Of a stretch of 64,000 nucleotides of DNA, positions 18,082-26,421 are shown in pieces. Position 1 is the stretch's first letter, and each line of letters begins with the position of its first letter. The notes below the pieces were generated by a model. The model ran no database searches. It was not told the origin of the DNA and worked only from the letters and a program-made list of their open reading frames with translations. Origin of the DNA: Pontibacter sp. Tf4 (lineage in GTDB: Bacteria > Bacteroidota > Bacteroidia > Cytophagales > Hymenobacteraceae); contig NZ_JACKZC010000007.1 of NCBI RefSeq assembly GCF_014212495.1, positions 186,001-250,000 of the forward strand, in the 5' to 3' direction. The position numbers were made by a program, and so were the translations under genes.

Positions 18082-18704
18082 GGTCATCCCGAGCGTTAGC
18101 CGAGGGATCTTATTTGTCCTAAAGTAACTACTGTCATTTCGAACACAGTGAGAAATCCATCTCAAACTAAAGTTGAATCTCAAAGGCTATAGTTCTATAG
18201 TTGGCTTTGCCTACTGCTGGAAACAAGCCTTCTATTTCATAGCCACTCTTCATCCAGGGAGCTTTAAGAGCCTATCGTGCCATAGTTTCCTTGGCTCCCT
18301 CTGTGGCCGGGAGGCCCCGTCTTCGGGCATCGCACTGCTGCCTTCTTGCTATCCTCGTCCCTCGGATTGCCTGCGGCACCGCAACAAGTCAAAGGCGCTC
18401 AACCCAAAGACTGATATCGGTTTGATAGCTAAAGCTTAAACTATAGTTATCTGGACTTGCTCTTCGTTAAGGCAGATCAGTTTTCCTCATGGTCGTATTT
18501 CCGTAGGGACAGGTCGCGACCTGTCCTTTTCACAGGCTGTAACTATAGAACTATAGCTGAAACTATAGTATTGGCTCAGAGTTCCCCTCCTTAGATAAGG
18601 AGGGGCAGGGGTGGTTTGATTACCGCAACTATAGAGATATAGTCTCAACTACACAAAAACCCAAATCCTGAAAATCCTCTAATCCTGCAAATCCTGATTC
18701 AGAC
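18082..18704 (+). repeat. Composite intergenic repeat, copy A
   Basis: Modules in order: two TCATTTCGA-type hairpins (18083-18170), a GC-rich double hairpin with CCCGTCTTCGGG (about 18305-18333), a palindrome GGACAGGTCGCGACCTGTCC (18507-18526), CCCCTCCTT..AAGGAGGGG (near 18585-18606), and AATCCTG direct repeats ending in ATTCAGAC. I count seven CTATAG cores here. Copies B (21716) and C (38235) keep the same order and orientation. The 18057-18934 gap holds this and the mlaE promoter; no gene. Confidence 0.85.
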
Positions 18705-18722
18705 AAAAAGCTGAGTAAAAAG

Positions 18723-18748
18723 AATTCTTAATTCTTAATTCTTAATTC
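18723..18748. repeat. AATTCTT heptamer array
   Basis: Three full tandem copies of AATTCTT and a partial fourth, directly after composite repeat A. It resembles the CGTAATT heptamer array at 25014. Confidence 0.7.
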
Positions 18749-18831
18749 ACCTCTAAACTTTACTTCATCCGAAATACACTATATAAGCGCTGTTACGTTA
18801 GGCTTAAAAAAGCTTTTGGGTTACCTTTGCC

Positions 18832-18839
18832 TTTTAGTC
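18832..18839 (+). promoter_or_regulatory. -7 box upstream of mlaE
   Basis: TACCTTTG fits TAnnTTTG, 96 bp before the mlaE start, which would leave a leader of roughly 85-90 nt. No convincing -33 element is seen. Confidence 0.45.
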
Positions 18840-18934
18840 GGGACTACGTATGAGGAGTTAATTATTGAACAAGGGTCCCTTATTCGCTTTTTTATAGTAA
18901 ACTTGAGCAAAAATTGGCCGCAGCAAATTAGCTA

Positions 18935-19750
18935 ATGGATTCCAGCAACAGAGAAAAAAACAATACACCTCGCCACAAATACTTTATTACCAAAAGGTTA
19001 GACCGCCTTTTCCTGGAGCTGTACCAGATATACGCTTTCGTTAGCCGCTTTTTCCGCGAAGTTTTTGTACCACCCTACGAAGGCCGCGAAATTATCAGGC
19101 AGTGCTACGAAGTCGGCGTTAAATCATTGCCGCTTATTTCCATTACAGCCTTTATCATCGGTATCGTTTTCACCAACCAGTCGCGCCCGTCGCTGTCTGA
19201 GTTTGGGGCTACGTCGTGGTTGCCGGCCCTAATTTCGGTAGCTATTGTGCGTGCCATGGGGCCGCTGGTTACCGCTATTATTGCTTCCGGAAAAGTCGGA
19301 TCGAGTATCGGCGCTGAGCTCGGGTCTATGCGCGTAACCGAGCAGATCGACGCCATGGAGGTTTCAGCCACAAATCCGTATAAGTTCCTGGTAGTAAGCC
19401 GTGTGCTGGCCACCACACTTATGATTCCGGCACTTACCATGTACACCACGCTGGTGGCTCTGCTGGGCGGGTACCTGAACGTACATCAGAACGAGCTCAC
19501 TACCCTGCAAACCTTTTTTACGCAGGTATTTGATGCCATTACGTTCCTGGACATTATTGCGTCGGCGGTAAAATCAGTGCTGTTTGGCTTCACGATCGGG
19601 ATGGTAGGCTGCTACAAAGGCTATCATTCCTCCAAAGGAACCGAGGGCGTGGGCAAAGCGGCCAACTCCTCGGTAGTTACGGCCATGTTCCTGATCTTTA
19701 TCGAAGAGCTGCTGACCATGCAGGTCATCAACGCGATCAGGGTGATGTAA
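18935..19750 (+). CDS. mlaE: MlaE-type lipid ABC transporter permease
   Basis: Inner-membrane permease of an MCE lipid transporter that moves phospholipids between membranes. The 271 residues have five or so hydrophobic segments and the family signature GSMRVTEQIDAMEV (about 130-143). The N-terminal 45 residues are polar and include an amphipathic interfacial helix. It is followed directly by the ATPase and MCE genes. MlaB and MlaC equivalents are not present, as is usual in Bacteroidota. Confidence 0.9.
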   Translation: MDSSNREKNNTPRHKYFITKRLDRLFLELYQIYAFVSRFFREVFVPPYEGREIIRQCYEVGVKSLPLISITAFIIGIVFTNQSRPSLSEFGATSWLPALISVAIVRAMGPLVTAIIASGKVGSSIGAELGSMRVTEQIDAMEVSATNPYKFLVVSRVLATTLMIPALTMYTTLVALLGGYLNVHQNELTTLQTFFTQVFDAITFLDIIASAVKSVLFGFTIGMVGCYKGYHSSKGTEGVGKAANSSVVTAMFLIFIEELLTMQVINAIRVM

Positions 19751-19762
19751 TTGCTTTTACAG

Positions 19763-20536
19763 ATGAAGAAACCAAACTCTAAAATAGATTATAACGACAA
19801 GGTCATCACCATCAGGGGCTTAACAAAAGCGTTTGATGATTTTGAGGTTTTAAAGGGCGTGGACCTGGACTTGTACAAAGGCGAAAACCTGGTAGTTTTG
19901 GGCCGTTCCGGAACTGGTAAGTCAGTACTGATCAAGATCATATCCGGCCTTTTGCGCCCCGATAAAGGCATGGTGAATGTACTGGGCCAGGAAGTAGATA
20001 AACTGACACCAAAACAACTGGACGCGCTGCGTCTCAAGATAGGTTTTTCGTTCCAGAACAGTGCCCTGTACGATAGTATGACGGTGAAGGAAAACCTGGA
20101 GTTTCCGCTGATCCGCCACTCTAAAGACATGACTGCCCGCGACCGGTCGCGTATTATTGATGTAGTGCTGGAAGCAGTGGGGCTGGCGCAAACAGTGAAC
20201 CAGATGCCTTCGGAGTTATCCGGTGGTCAGCGCAAGCGTATAGGTATTGCCCGTACCCTTATTCTGCGCCCCGAAATTATGCTCTACGACGAGCCGACGG
20301 CAGGTCTGGACCCGATCACCAGTCAGGACATCAACACCTTAATAAATGAAGTACAACGACGCTTTAACACGTCATCCATCATCATTACCCACGACCTGAC
20401 CTGCGCCAAAGCCGTAGGCGACCGCATTGTGATGCTCCTCGACGGGCAGTTCCAGCGGCAGGGGTCTTTTGAGGAAGTGTTTGATACGGAAGATGAACGC
20501 GTAAAAGCTTTTTATAACTACAATTTTACTGAATAA
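19763..20536 (+). CDS. mlaF: MlaF-type ABC transporter ATPase
   Basis: The ATPase that powers the MCE lipid transporter. Walker A GRSGTGKS (47-54 from the ATG at 19763), signature LSGGQRKRIGIARTL, Walker B IMLYDEPTAGLDP and the switch His in IITHD are all intact. A TTG at 19751 directly after the mlaE stop could also start translation and would add MLLQ; I prefer the ATG. It is followed 5 bp later by the MCE gene. Confidence 0.92.
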   Translation: MKKPNSKIDYNDKVITIRGLTKAFDDFEVLKGVDLDLYKGENLVVLGRSGTGKSVLIKIISGLLRPDKGMVNVLGQEVDKLTPKQLDALRLKIGFSFQNSALYDSMTVKENLEFPLIRHSKDMTARDRSRIIDVVLEAVGLAQTVNQMPSELSGGQRKRIGIARTLILRPEIMLYDEPTAGLDPITSQDINTLINEVQRRFNTSSIIITHDLTCAKAVGDRIVMLLDGQFQRQGSFEEVFDTEDERVKAFYNYNFTE

Positions 20537-20541
20537 CGCAC

Positions 20542-21540
20542 ATGGCAGATAATAAACGCGCTATCATAGTAGGCATTTTTGTGCTCCTTGCCCTCATCAT
20601 TCTGATAGCAGGTATTTTTACGTTAGGCGGTCAGCAGAAACGCTTTATCGATACGATTTCGGTAAGGTCGGTTTTTGATGATGTGGCAGGTCTGAAAGCA
20701 GGAAACAACGTCTGGTTTTCCGGGGTAAAAATTGGTACCATCAAGTCCATTCAGCTCTATGGCGATTCGCAGGTAGAAGTGATCATGAACATTGAGGAAA
20801 GCGCCCAACAGTACATCCGCAAAGATGCCGTGGCCCGCATCAGTTCCGAAAGCTTTATCGGTAACAAGAACATCATCATCGAGAGCGGCAGCCCGCAATC
20901 GCCACCTGTGGAGGACGGTGACAGAATTACCGGCGTAAACCCGCTGAACACCGACGACCTGATGGAAACGCTGCAGCAGAATAACAAAAACCTGGTAGCC
21001 ATTACCGGCGATTTCAAGCAGCTCTCCACCAAGTTAGTGAACGGCGAAGGTACTGTGGGTGCCCTGCTCACCGATACCATGATGGCTGAGAACTTCAGAA
21101 CGATTGTTGCCAACCTGCAGCGCATGTCGCAGAACACGATGCGTGCCTCAAACGACCTGAACCGCTTTACTTCGCAGCTTAATACGCCCGGCAGCCTGGC
21201 CTCCGAGCTCCTGACCGATACAACAGTCTTCAACCAGTTACAGGCATCAATGGCGCAACTCAGGGAGGCATCCACATCGGCAGCAGTCCTCACACAAAAC
21301 CTGCAGCAGGCCAGCACCAACCTCAACGACAAGAACAGCGCCCTGGGCGTACTGCTAACTGATCCGGAATTTGCCCGCAACCTGCAGAACACCATGCAGA
21401 ACCTGGAAACCAGCACCCAGAAATTTGACCAGAACATGGAAGCCCTGCAAAGCAATTTCCTGTTACGTGGGTTCTTTAAGAAACAGGCAAAAGAGCAGGA
21501 GAAGCTAAAGCAGCAACCAGCAGATACAACCAAACTATAG
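20542..21540 (+). CDS. mlaD: MlaD-type MCE domain protein
   Basis: Membrane-anchored periplasmic lipid-binding subunit, 332 residues. One N-terminal helix (about 7-27) is followed by a single MCE domain (SVFDDVAGLKAGNNVWFSGVKIG) and then a long helical, Gln/Asn-rich tail that may form a coiled coil or channel. It ends the mlaEFD operon and is followed by an intrinsic terminator at 21560. The stop codon lies within a copy of the CTATAG motif. Confidence 0.9.
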   Translation: MADNKRAIIVGIFVLLALIILIAGIFTLGGQQKRFIDTISVRSVFDDVAGLKAGNNVWFSGVKIGTIKSIQLYGDSQVEVIMNIEESAQQYIRKDAVARISSESFIGNKNIIIESGSPQSPPVEDGDRITGVNPLNTDDLMETLQQNNKNLVAITGDFKQLSTKLVNGEGTVGALLTDTMMAENFRTIVANLQRMSQNTMRASNDLNRFTSQLNTPGSLASELLTDTTVFNQLQASMAQLREASTSAAVLTQNLQQASTNLNDKNSALGVLLTDPEFARNLQNTMQNLETSTQKFDQNMEALQSNFLLRGFFKKQAKEQEKLKQQPADTTKL

Positions 21541-21559
21541 GTTACTTATTAATTTACTG

Positions 21560-21596
21560 AAAGCGCAGCTGGTTTAATCTTGCTGCGCTTTTTGTT
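21560..21596 (+). terminator. Terminator of mlaEFD
   Basis: The stem AAAGCGCAGC (21560-21569) pairs with GCTGCGCTTT (21582-21591) across 12 nt and is followed by a T-rich tract, 19 bp after the mlaD stop. Confidence 0.8.
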
Positions 21597-21715
21597 TTTG
21601 AGGTAGTTTATAGTTTGTTTAAAAGCTGATGCTTGCGCAAGCATCTGCGTTCGTTCCTAAAAATTGCAGGGGCAGGTTTACAATTATAGTTCGGTAAGCT
21701 ACAGTTTCCCAATTT

Positions 21716-22328
21716 GTCATGTCGAGCGCAGCCGAGACATCTTATGTGTCCTATAGTTTCTTTTCTGTCATTTCGAGTGTAGCGAGAAATCTATCTCAGA
21801 CTATAGTTTGGGCTCAAAGGCTATAGTTCTATAGTTTATTTTGCCTACTATTCGAACCAAGCCGTTGTTTCATAGCCACTCTTCATCCTGGGAGCTCTAA
21901 TCACCCATCGTTTTATAGCTTGTTTGGCTCCCTCCCGGGCCGGGAGGACCCGTCTTCGGGCATCGCGCTGCTTTCGCTTCCTTGGCTCCTGACGTCGCCA
22001 TGCCTGACGGCACCGGAACCTCTCGAGGCGCTCAACCCAAAGACTGAAATCAATTCGATAGTTTATGCTCTTGCTATAGTTGATGTATTTGCTCTTAGCT
22101 AAAGCAGATCGGTTTTACTCGTGTTTGTAGTTTCGTAGGGACAGGTCGCGACCTGTCCGCTCTTGGTCTGTAACTATGAAACTATAGCTGGCAACTATAG
22201 CAAAGGCAGAGATTGTCCCCTTGAGGGGACTACAGGGGTGTTAAAGCAGCTACTATAAAATAATAGCTCAAACTATAGCAAAAGCTCAATCCTGAAAATC
22301 CCTTAATCCTGCAAATCCTGATTCAGAC
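21716..22328 (+). repeat. Composite intergenic repeat, copy B
   Basis: Same module order as copy A: two GTCATxTCGA hairpins, the GC-rich double hairpin with CCCGTCTTCGGG (21935-21968), the GGACAGGTCGCGACCTGTCC palindrome (22139-22158), a CCCCTTGAGGGG module in place of CCCCTCCTT, then AATCCTG repeats ending ATTCAGAC. I count eight CTATAG cores within it. With copy A it brackets the mlaEFD operon as direct repeats. No gene in 21541-22395. Confidence 0.85.
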
Positions 22329-22330
22329 AG

Positions 22331-22372
22331 AAACAAAACAGCCGGAACGAAGGTGAACTTCTTTCCGGCTGT
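22331..22372 (-). terminator. Terminator of the greA-HIT operon
   Basis: On the minus strand a 10-bp perfect stem (22372-22363 with 22347-22338) is followed by TTTGTTTC. It lies just after the HIT gene stop. Confidence 0.75.
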
Positions 22373-22395
22373 TGCAATGATTTCCTACTTGTGAA

Positions 22396-22794
22396 CTACC
22401 CGTTGTAGGCGGATCTTATCTTTTCAAGGGTTTCTTCAAACTCCTGCTGGCTGAACTGCTTTTTGTTGGCAAAGTTCATGTCCTGCATGCTGTATAACGG
22501 AATAAGGTGCACATGGGCGTGCGGTACTTCCAGGCCAACTACGGCTACGCCAACGCGCTTGCAAGGCACGGCTTTTTCTATAGCTGCCGCTACTTTCTTG
22601 GCAAAAGCCATAAGGCCCAGGTACAATTCGTCGTCCAGATCAAAAATGTAGTCGATCTGCTGCTTCGGTATTACCAGGGTATGCCCTTTGGTGGTCGGGA
22701 ACACATCCAGAAAAGCAAGGAAGCGGTCGTCTTCTGCAATTTTATAGGCAGGTATCTCGCCATTTACAATTTTGGTAAAAATCGAAGCTTCCAT
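22396..22794 (-). CDS. HIT family nucleotide-binding hydrolase
   Basis: A 132-residue histidine-triad protein with motif HAHVHL at residues 92-97; such proteins hydrolyse nucleotide phosphoramidates or dinucleotides. DxFLAFLDVFPTTKGHTLVIPK is the typical N-terminal half. It begins 3 bp after greA and shares its transcript. Physiological substrate unknown. Confidence 0.92.
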   Translation of the reverse strand: MEASIFTKIVNGEIPAYKIAEDDRFLAFLDVFPTTKGHTLVIPKQQIDYIFDLDDELYLGLMAFAKKVAAAIEKAVPCKRVGVAVVGLEVPHAHVHLIPLYSMQDMNFANKKQFSQQEFEETLEKIRSAYNG

Positions 22795-22797
22795 AGG

Positions 22798-23271
22798 TTA
22801 TCGGCTGATGTCTAAAATCTCGAACTGCAGTTTTCCGGCCGGCACGGTTATCTCAGCAATCTCCCCTACCGATTTGCCCAACAGGCCCTTCCCGATCGGG
22901 GATTTAACAGAGATTTTACCGGATGCCAGGTCCGCTTCTTCTTCAGCTACTAAAGTATAGTCTACTACCATATTGTTCTTCAGGTTTTTGATCTTTACTT
23001 TAGACAGAATAAGGGCTTTGCTGCTGTCCAGGTTCGACTCGTCAATCAGGCGGGCGTTGCCTACCACTTCTTCCATTTTAGCGATCTTCAGTTCCAGGTG
23101 GCCCTGCGCATCTTTGGCAGCGTCATACTCGGCGTTCTCGCTCAGGTCGCCTTTATCGCGTGCTTCGGCAAGCTGACGCGCTACTTCCGAGCGGCCTTTT
23201 GTTTTCAGTTCGTGTAACTCTTCTTTCAGTTTCTGTAAACCTTCGGCGGTGTAATACGATACTTTGCTCAT
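22798..23271 (-). CDS. greA: Transcription elongation factor GreA
   Basis: Rescues backtracked RNA polymerase by stimulating transcript cleavage. From the ATG at 23271 it is 157 residues, the family norm. The N-terminal coiled coil carries the acidic tip segment ARDKGDLSENAEYDAAKDAQ, and the C-terminal FKBP-like domain ends in KLQFEILDI. An upstream ATG at 23304 would add 11 residues and lies inside the terminator stem. A structured leader with an intrinsic terminator lies 32 nt upstream, suggesting attenuation. The HIT gene follows 3 bp after the stop. Confidence 0.95.
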   Translation of the reverse strand: MSKVSYYTAEGLQKLKEELHELKTKGRSEVARQLAEARDKGDLSENAEYDAAKDAQGHLELKIAKMEEVVGNARLIDESNLDSSKALILSKVKIKNLKNNMVVDYTLVAEEEADLASGKISVKSPIGKGLLGKSVGEIAEITVPAGKLQFEILDISR

Positions 23272-23289
23272 ACTATTGTTCTTTTGTTT

Positions 23290-23465
23290 AAAACACAAAA
23301 ACAAAGAGAACGGTTATGCTGATCATAACCGTTCTCTTTGCCAACTATGTAAATTATATTCGTTCTTTTCTCAGGGCAGTACCACCTGTAGCGGCAATGC
23401 GTGTTTTACCATATGCTGGTAATAAGGTTTTACAATAGGCAAGCAGCTATTCTGCTTACGTGCTG
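23290..23465 (-). ncRNA. Structured greA leader or small RNA ending in an intrinsic terminator
   Basis: On the minus strand a TATATTTG box (23479-23472) precedes about 175 nt with local hairpins: AAGCAG-AATAG-CTGCTT, TACCA-GCATA-TGGTA and ACAGG..CCTG. It then ends in a perfect 16-bp stem (23339-23324 with 23318-23303, 5-nt loop) followed by GTTTTTGTGTTTT. greA begins 32 nt further on. Either it is a leader that attenuates greA, as described for the E. coli greA leader (GraL), or an independent small RNA. I cannot assign an Rfam family by eye. Confidence 0.5.
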
Positions 23466-23471
23466 TTTAGG

Positions 23472-23479
23472 CAAATATA
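23472..23479 (-). promoter_or_regulatory. -7 box of the greA leader
   Basis: TATATTTG on the minus strand fits TAnnTTTG. A TTG lies upstream but at a 15-bp spacing, shorter than the consensus 19-21. Confidence 0.5.
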
Positions 23480-23532
23480 ATAAATTTTTAATTACAAGCG
23501 TCTGCCCTGTAGTTTTTAAATTTTTACCGGAA

Positions 23533-23964
23533 TTAAACCTGCCGGGTAAGCAAAAGCGTTTTGTGCGGGTAAACCTGGTTGCACCATTCCCACTTTTGCA
23601 ACACTTTAGGCGGCACCCGGCCCGGGTCTGCAACAGGCTTAAAACCACAGCTTTCGTAAAAGTGCTGCAGGTGCTCAAACGGCAGGCAGAAAAGTGTTTT
23701 TCCTGTTACCTGTGCCACCAGAAAAGTAACTATAGTTCGGGCAACGCCAAACCGCCGGAAGCTCTCCGGCACATACATACCGCCCAGTTCCAGCGTGTTC
23801 TCATCTACCGTTACCAGCCGGCCCACGCCTGCTTTTTCACCGTTTGCTTCGGCAATCACGATCAGCTCATTGCTATAGTTTGATAACTGGAAATGAACCT
23901 GCTGATACTGCGCATTTACCCAGGCTATGTCGTCGGGCTGCGCTTTACGGATAGTAAGTATCAC
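23533..23964 (-). CDS. GNAT family N-acetyltransferase
   Basis: A 143-residue single-domain GNAT. The acetyl-CoA pyrophosphate loop is seen in YVPESFRRFGVART (about 79-92), after the beta-strand LELGGM. Substrate unknown. It starts 6 bp after the SerA-like dehydrogenase and is probably co-transcribed. Its stop is followed by the promoter of the greA leader. Confidence 0.85.
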   Translation of the reverse strand: MILTIRKAQPDDIAWVNAQYQQVHFQLSNYSNELIVIAEANGEKAGVGRLVTVDENTLELGGMYVPESFRRFGVARTIVTFLVAQVTGKTLFCLPFEHLQHFYESCGFKPVADPGRVPPKVLQKWEWCNQVYPHKTLLLTRQV

Positions 23965-23970
23965 TATAGT

Positions 23971-24903
23971 TTATCGTTGGATCAGGGCTTCTATTTTCTG
24001 TACCAGCACCTCATTTATCTTCACATACGACTCGTGAGTCCAGCCGCCAATGTGTGGGGTGAGCACTACGTTTCGGGCCTTCGCCAGGTAACTATAGTTG
24101 GCCAGTTGCTCCTCGGTCAGGGTGTGCAGTCTTTCGTTTTCCAGCACATCCAGCGCAGCACCTTTTAGAGTTCCTTTCTGCAGGTGTTTTACCAAAGCTG
24201 TCTGGTCTACCACTTCGCCACGCGAGGTATTCAGGAACCAGACCGGCTTTTTAAAACCACTAAAAAAAGCGTCATCTGCAAAGTTATAGTTCTCCGGGAT
24301 GTACGGAATATGGAAGCTCACTACATCAGCTTCAGCCTGTATCACTTGCATCGGCACCTGTTCGGCCGGCACCGTTACTTTTTCGGGGGCAAACTTATCG
24401 TAAGCTAAAATGCGGCAGCCAAAGCCCTGCAGCACGCGCGCAAAGCTCTGCCCCATGTTGCCGTAGCCAAATATACCGATGGTTTTGCCGCCTATCTCTT
24501 CGCCACGGTTCTCTTCGCGCAGCCACACTTTTTGGCGCACTTCGCGGTCGCCGCGGGCAATGTTGCGGGTAAGCGAAAGCAGCAACCCCAGCGTAAACTC
24601 CCCTACCGCCTGCCGGTTTCCTTCGTTGGCAGCCAGCAAAGCTACGCCGCGTTCCTCCAGTGCACCCGCATCTATGTTATCGACGCCAGCTCCGGCGCGG
24701 GCTACAAATTTCAGCTTATCGGCATATTTTATAGTTTCAGCCGTGATGCGCATTTTGCTCCGAACAATAAGCCCGTCAAAACCAGCCAATGCTTCGCACA
24801 CCTCTATCGGTTTTATAGTTGGCCTGTAGTCCGCTTCCACCCCAATACGCTCCAGCATCGGGAAAATACTCGGGTGCATCTCGTCGATTATCAGGACACG
24901 CAT
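23971..24903 (-). CDS. D-2-hydroxyacid dehydrogenase, phosphoglycerate dehydrogenase-like
   Basis: An NAD-dependent oxidoreductase of 310 residues. The Rossmann motif GYGNMG is at 146-151 and the catalytic triad is Arg228 (NTSRGE), Glu257 (LENERLH region) and His284 (TPHIGGWT). It is the short form without a C-terminal ACT domain, so serine feedback control as in E. coli SerA is not expected. It may make serine (3-phosphoglycerate oxidation) or act on another 2-hydroxyacid. First gene of an operon with the GNAT gene. Confidence 0.87.
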   Translation of the reverse strand: MRVLIIDEMHPSIFPMLERIGVEADYRPTIKPIEVCEALAGFDGLIVRSKMRITAETIKYADKLKFVARAGAGVDNIDAGALEERGVALLAANEGNRQAVGEFTLGLLLSLTRNIARGDREVRQKVWLREENRGEEIGGKTIGIFGYGNMGQSFARVLQGFGCRILAYDKFAPEKVTVPAEQVPMQVIQAEADVVSFHIPYIPENYNFADDAFFSGFKKPVWFLNTSRGEVVDQTALVKHLQKGTLKGAALDVLENERLHTLTEEQLANYSYLAKARNVVLTPHIGGWTHESYVKINEVLVQKIEALIQR

Positions 24904-24907
24904 AATA

Positions 24908-24941
24908 GTTAGAAAGTTTGGAAGTTAAAAAGTTAGAAAGT
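24908..24941. repeat. 34-bp dispersed repeat, copy 1
   Basis: GTTAGAAAGTT-type low-complexity sequence, identical over 34 bp to 48812-48845. Both copies lie just upstream of a minus-strand gene start. Confidence 0.85.
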
Positions 24942-25013
24942 TGACTAAGAGTTTAGGAGTTACGAAAACCGCAACACTAAAAACGACCCGCGAACTATAG
25001 TTGTTCAGAAAAA

Positions 25014-25062
25014 CGTAATTCGTAATTCGTAATTCGTAATTCGTAATTCGTAATTCGTAATT
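25014..25062. repeat. Heptanucleotide tandem array (CGTAATT)x7
   Basis: Seven perfect copies of CGTAATT end 2 bp before the mgtE stop codon. A candidate variable-number locus. Confidence 0.95.
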
Positions 25063-25064
25063 CT

Positions 25065-26417
25065 TTACAGATTATACAGCAAATGCGCTACGCCGAAGTA
25101 AATGGCAAGGCCAAGTAAGTCGTTAGCGGTTGTAATGAACGGACCTGCGGCAACAGCCGGGTTGATGCCAAATTTATCGAGTACCATCGGGGTTATCGTT
25201 CCCATCAGCGAGGCCAGCATCACCACCGAAAACAATGCTACCGAAACAACCAGAGAAAGTGTAAGGTCTTGCCAAGACAAGTAAGTAAATGCAAAAACAA
25301 GGCTCGAGATAATAAGCGCATTCAGCAGCGCTACCAAAATCAGCTTAAACATACGCTGTGCAAATTTATCAAACATCACAGCGTTTGAAGATAATGTCTG
25401 GATAATGATGGAAGAAGACTGAATACCTACGTTACCACCCGTTGCTGTAATAAGTGGTACAAACAGTGCCAGGGCCGGAAGTATGGCAATGTCCTTCTCG
25501 AACAATCCCATAAACTTTGCTGCCAGCAAGCCCCCGATCATACCGATGATCAGCCACGGAATTCGCGAGCGCGAAATACGGAACACGCTGTCATCTTCCT
25601 CTACGTTCTCGGTAATACCCGTCATGAGCTGACGGCTTAACTCGGCCTGCTCCTGCATTACGTCTACCACGTCGTCGATGGTAATGCGGCCGAGCAAACG
25701 GCCCTGTATGTTCACCACCGGGATAGCTTCCAGGTCGTACTTTCGCATCACGCTCACCACTTCGTTTTCGTCGCGAAACGACTCGATCGAGATCACATCA
25801 GTACTATAGATATCCTTTACCAGCACATCGTCTTTAGAGAGCAGCAGCGCTTTTACGCTTACGCGTCCCACCAGCACATCCTTATTATCTACCACATACA
25901 CGGTATAGATGCGCTCCACATCTTCGGCCTGCCTGCGGATCTCTTCAATACACTGCCTTACGCGCCAGTTCAGGTTTACTTTTATAAGCTCTTTTGCCAT
26001 CAGACCACCCGCGCAATCTTCTTCGTAGTGCAGCAGGTCCAGTATGTCTTCGGCTTTTTCTTCGTTCTCAATTAAGGCAATAACTTCCTCGCGCGTCTGC
26101 ACCGATTGCTCGTTCAATATATCCACGGCATCATCCGAGTGCATCAGGTTGATGTAGCGGGCAATCTCAGAAGAAGTGAAATACTGCAGAAAATCGGTCC
26201 GGATGTCGTAGTCCAGGTCGCTCAGGATCTCAGCTCCCACCTCAGGCGGCAGCAGGTCCATCACGTACTTCGATTCATTGGCATCCAGTTCGTAGAGCAC
26301 CGTCGTTATATCGGCCGGGTACATATCGGCCATCGTACTCAGTATAAATTCCGAGTCTTTACGTTCAATGGCTTCCTCTACCTGGTTGATATACTCTCTT
26401 GTGATCTCTACCTGCAT
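25065..26417 (-). CDS. mgtE: Magnesium transporter MgtE
   Basis: Mg2+ channel/transporter of 450 residues. An N-terminal MgtE_N helical domain (about 5-130), two CBS domains (about 135-255) and five C-terminal membrane helices (from about 285) are in family order. TATGGNVGIQSS is the conserved pore segment. The cytosolic domains gate the pore by Mg2+ binding. It starts 4 bp after rsmA, so the two are co-transcribed. A (CGTAATT)7 array abuts its stop codon. Confidence 0.93.
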   Translation of the reverse strand: MQVEITREYINQVEEAIERKDSEFILSTMADMYPADITTVLYELDANESKYVMDLLPPEVGAEILSDLDYDIRTDFLQYFTSSEIARYINLMHSDDAVDILNEQSVQTREEVIALIENEEKAEDILDLLHYEEDCAGGLMAKELIKVNLNWRVRQCIEEIRRQAEDVERIYTVYVVDNKDVLVGRVSVKALLLSKDDVLVKDIYSTDVISIESFRDENEVVSVMRKYDLEAIPVVNIQGRLLGRITIDDVVDVMQEQAELSRQLMTGITENVEEDDSVFRISRSRIPWLIIGMIGGLLAAKFMGLFEKDIAILPALALFVPLITATGGNVGIQSSSIIIQTLSSNAVMFDKFAQRMFKLILVALLNALIISSLVFAFTYLSWQDLTLSLVVSVALFSVVMLASLMGTITPMVLDKFGINPAVAAGPFITTANDLLGLAIYFGVAHLLYNL

Positions 26418-26421
26418 ACGC

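Noticed and set aside
18173-18439. An 88-codon ORF with a GREAPSSGIALLPSC-like peptide that recurs at 21920 and 38388
   Set aside because: The shared peptide is just the translated GC-rich hairpin module of the composite repeats; flanks differ, the frames end at random and there are no start signals.
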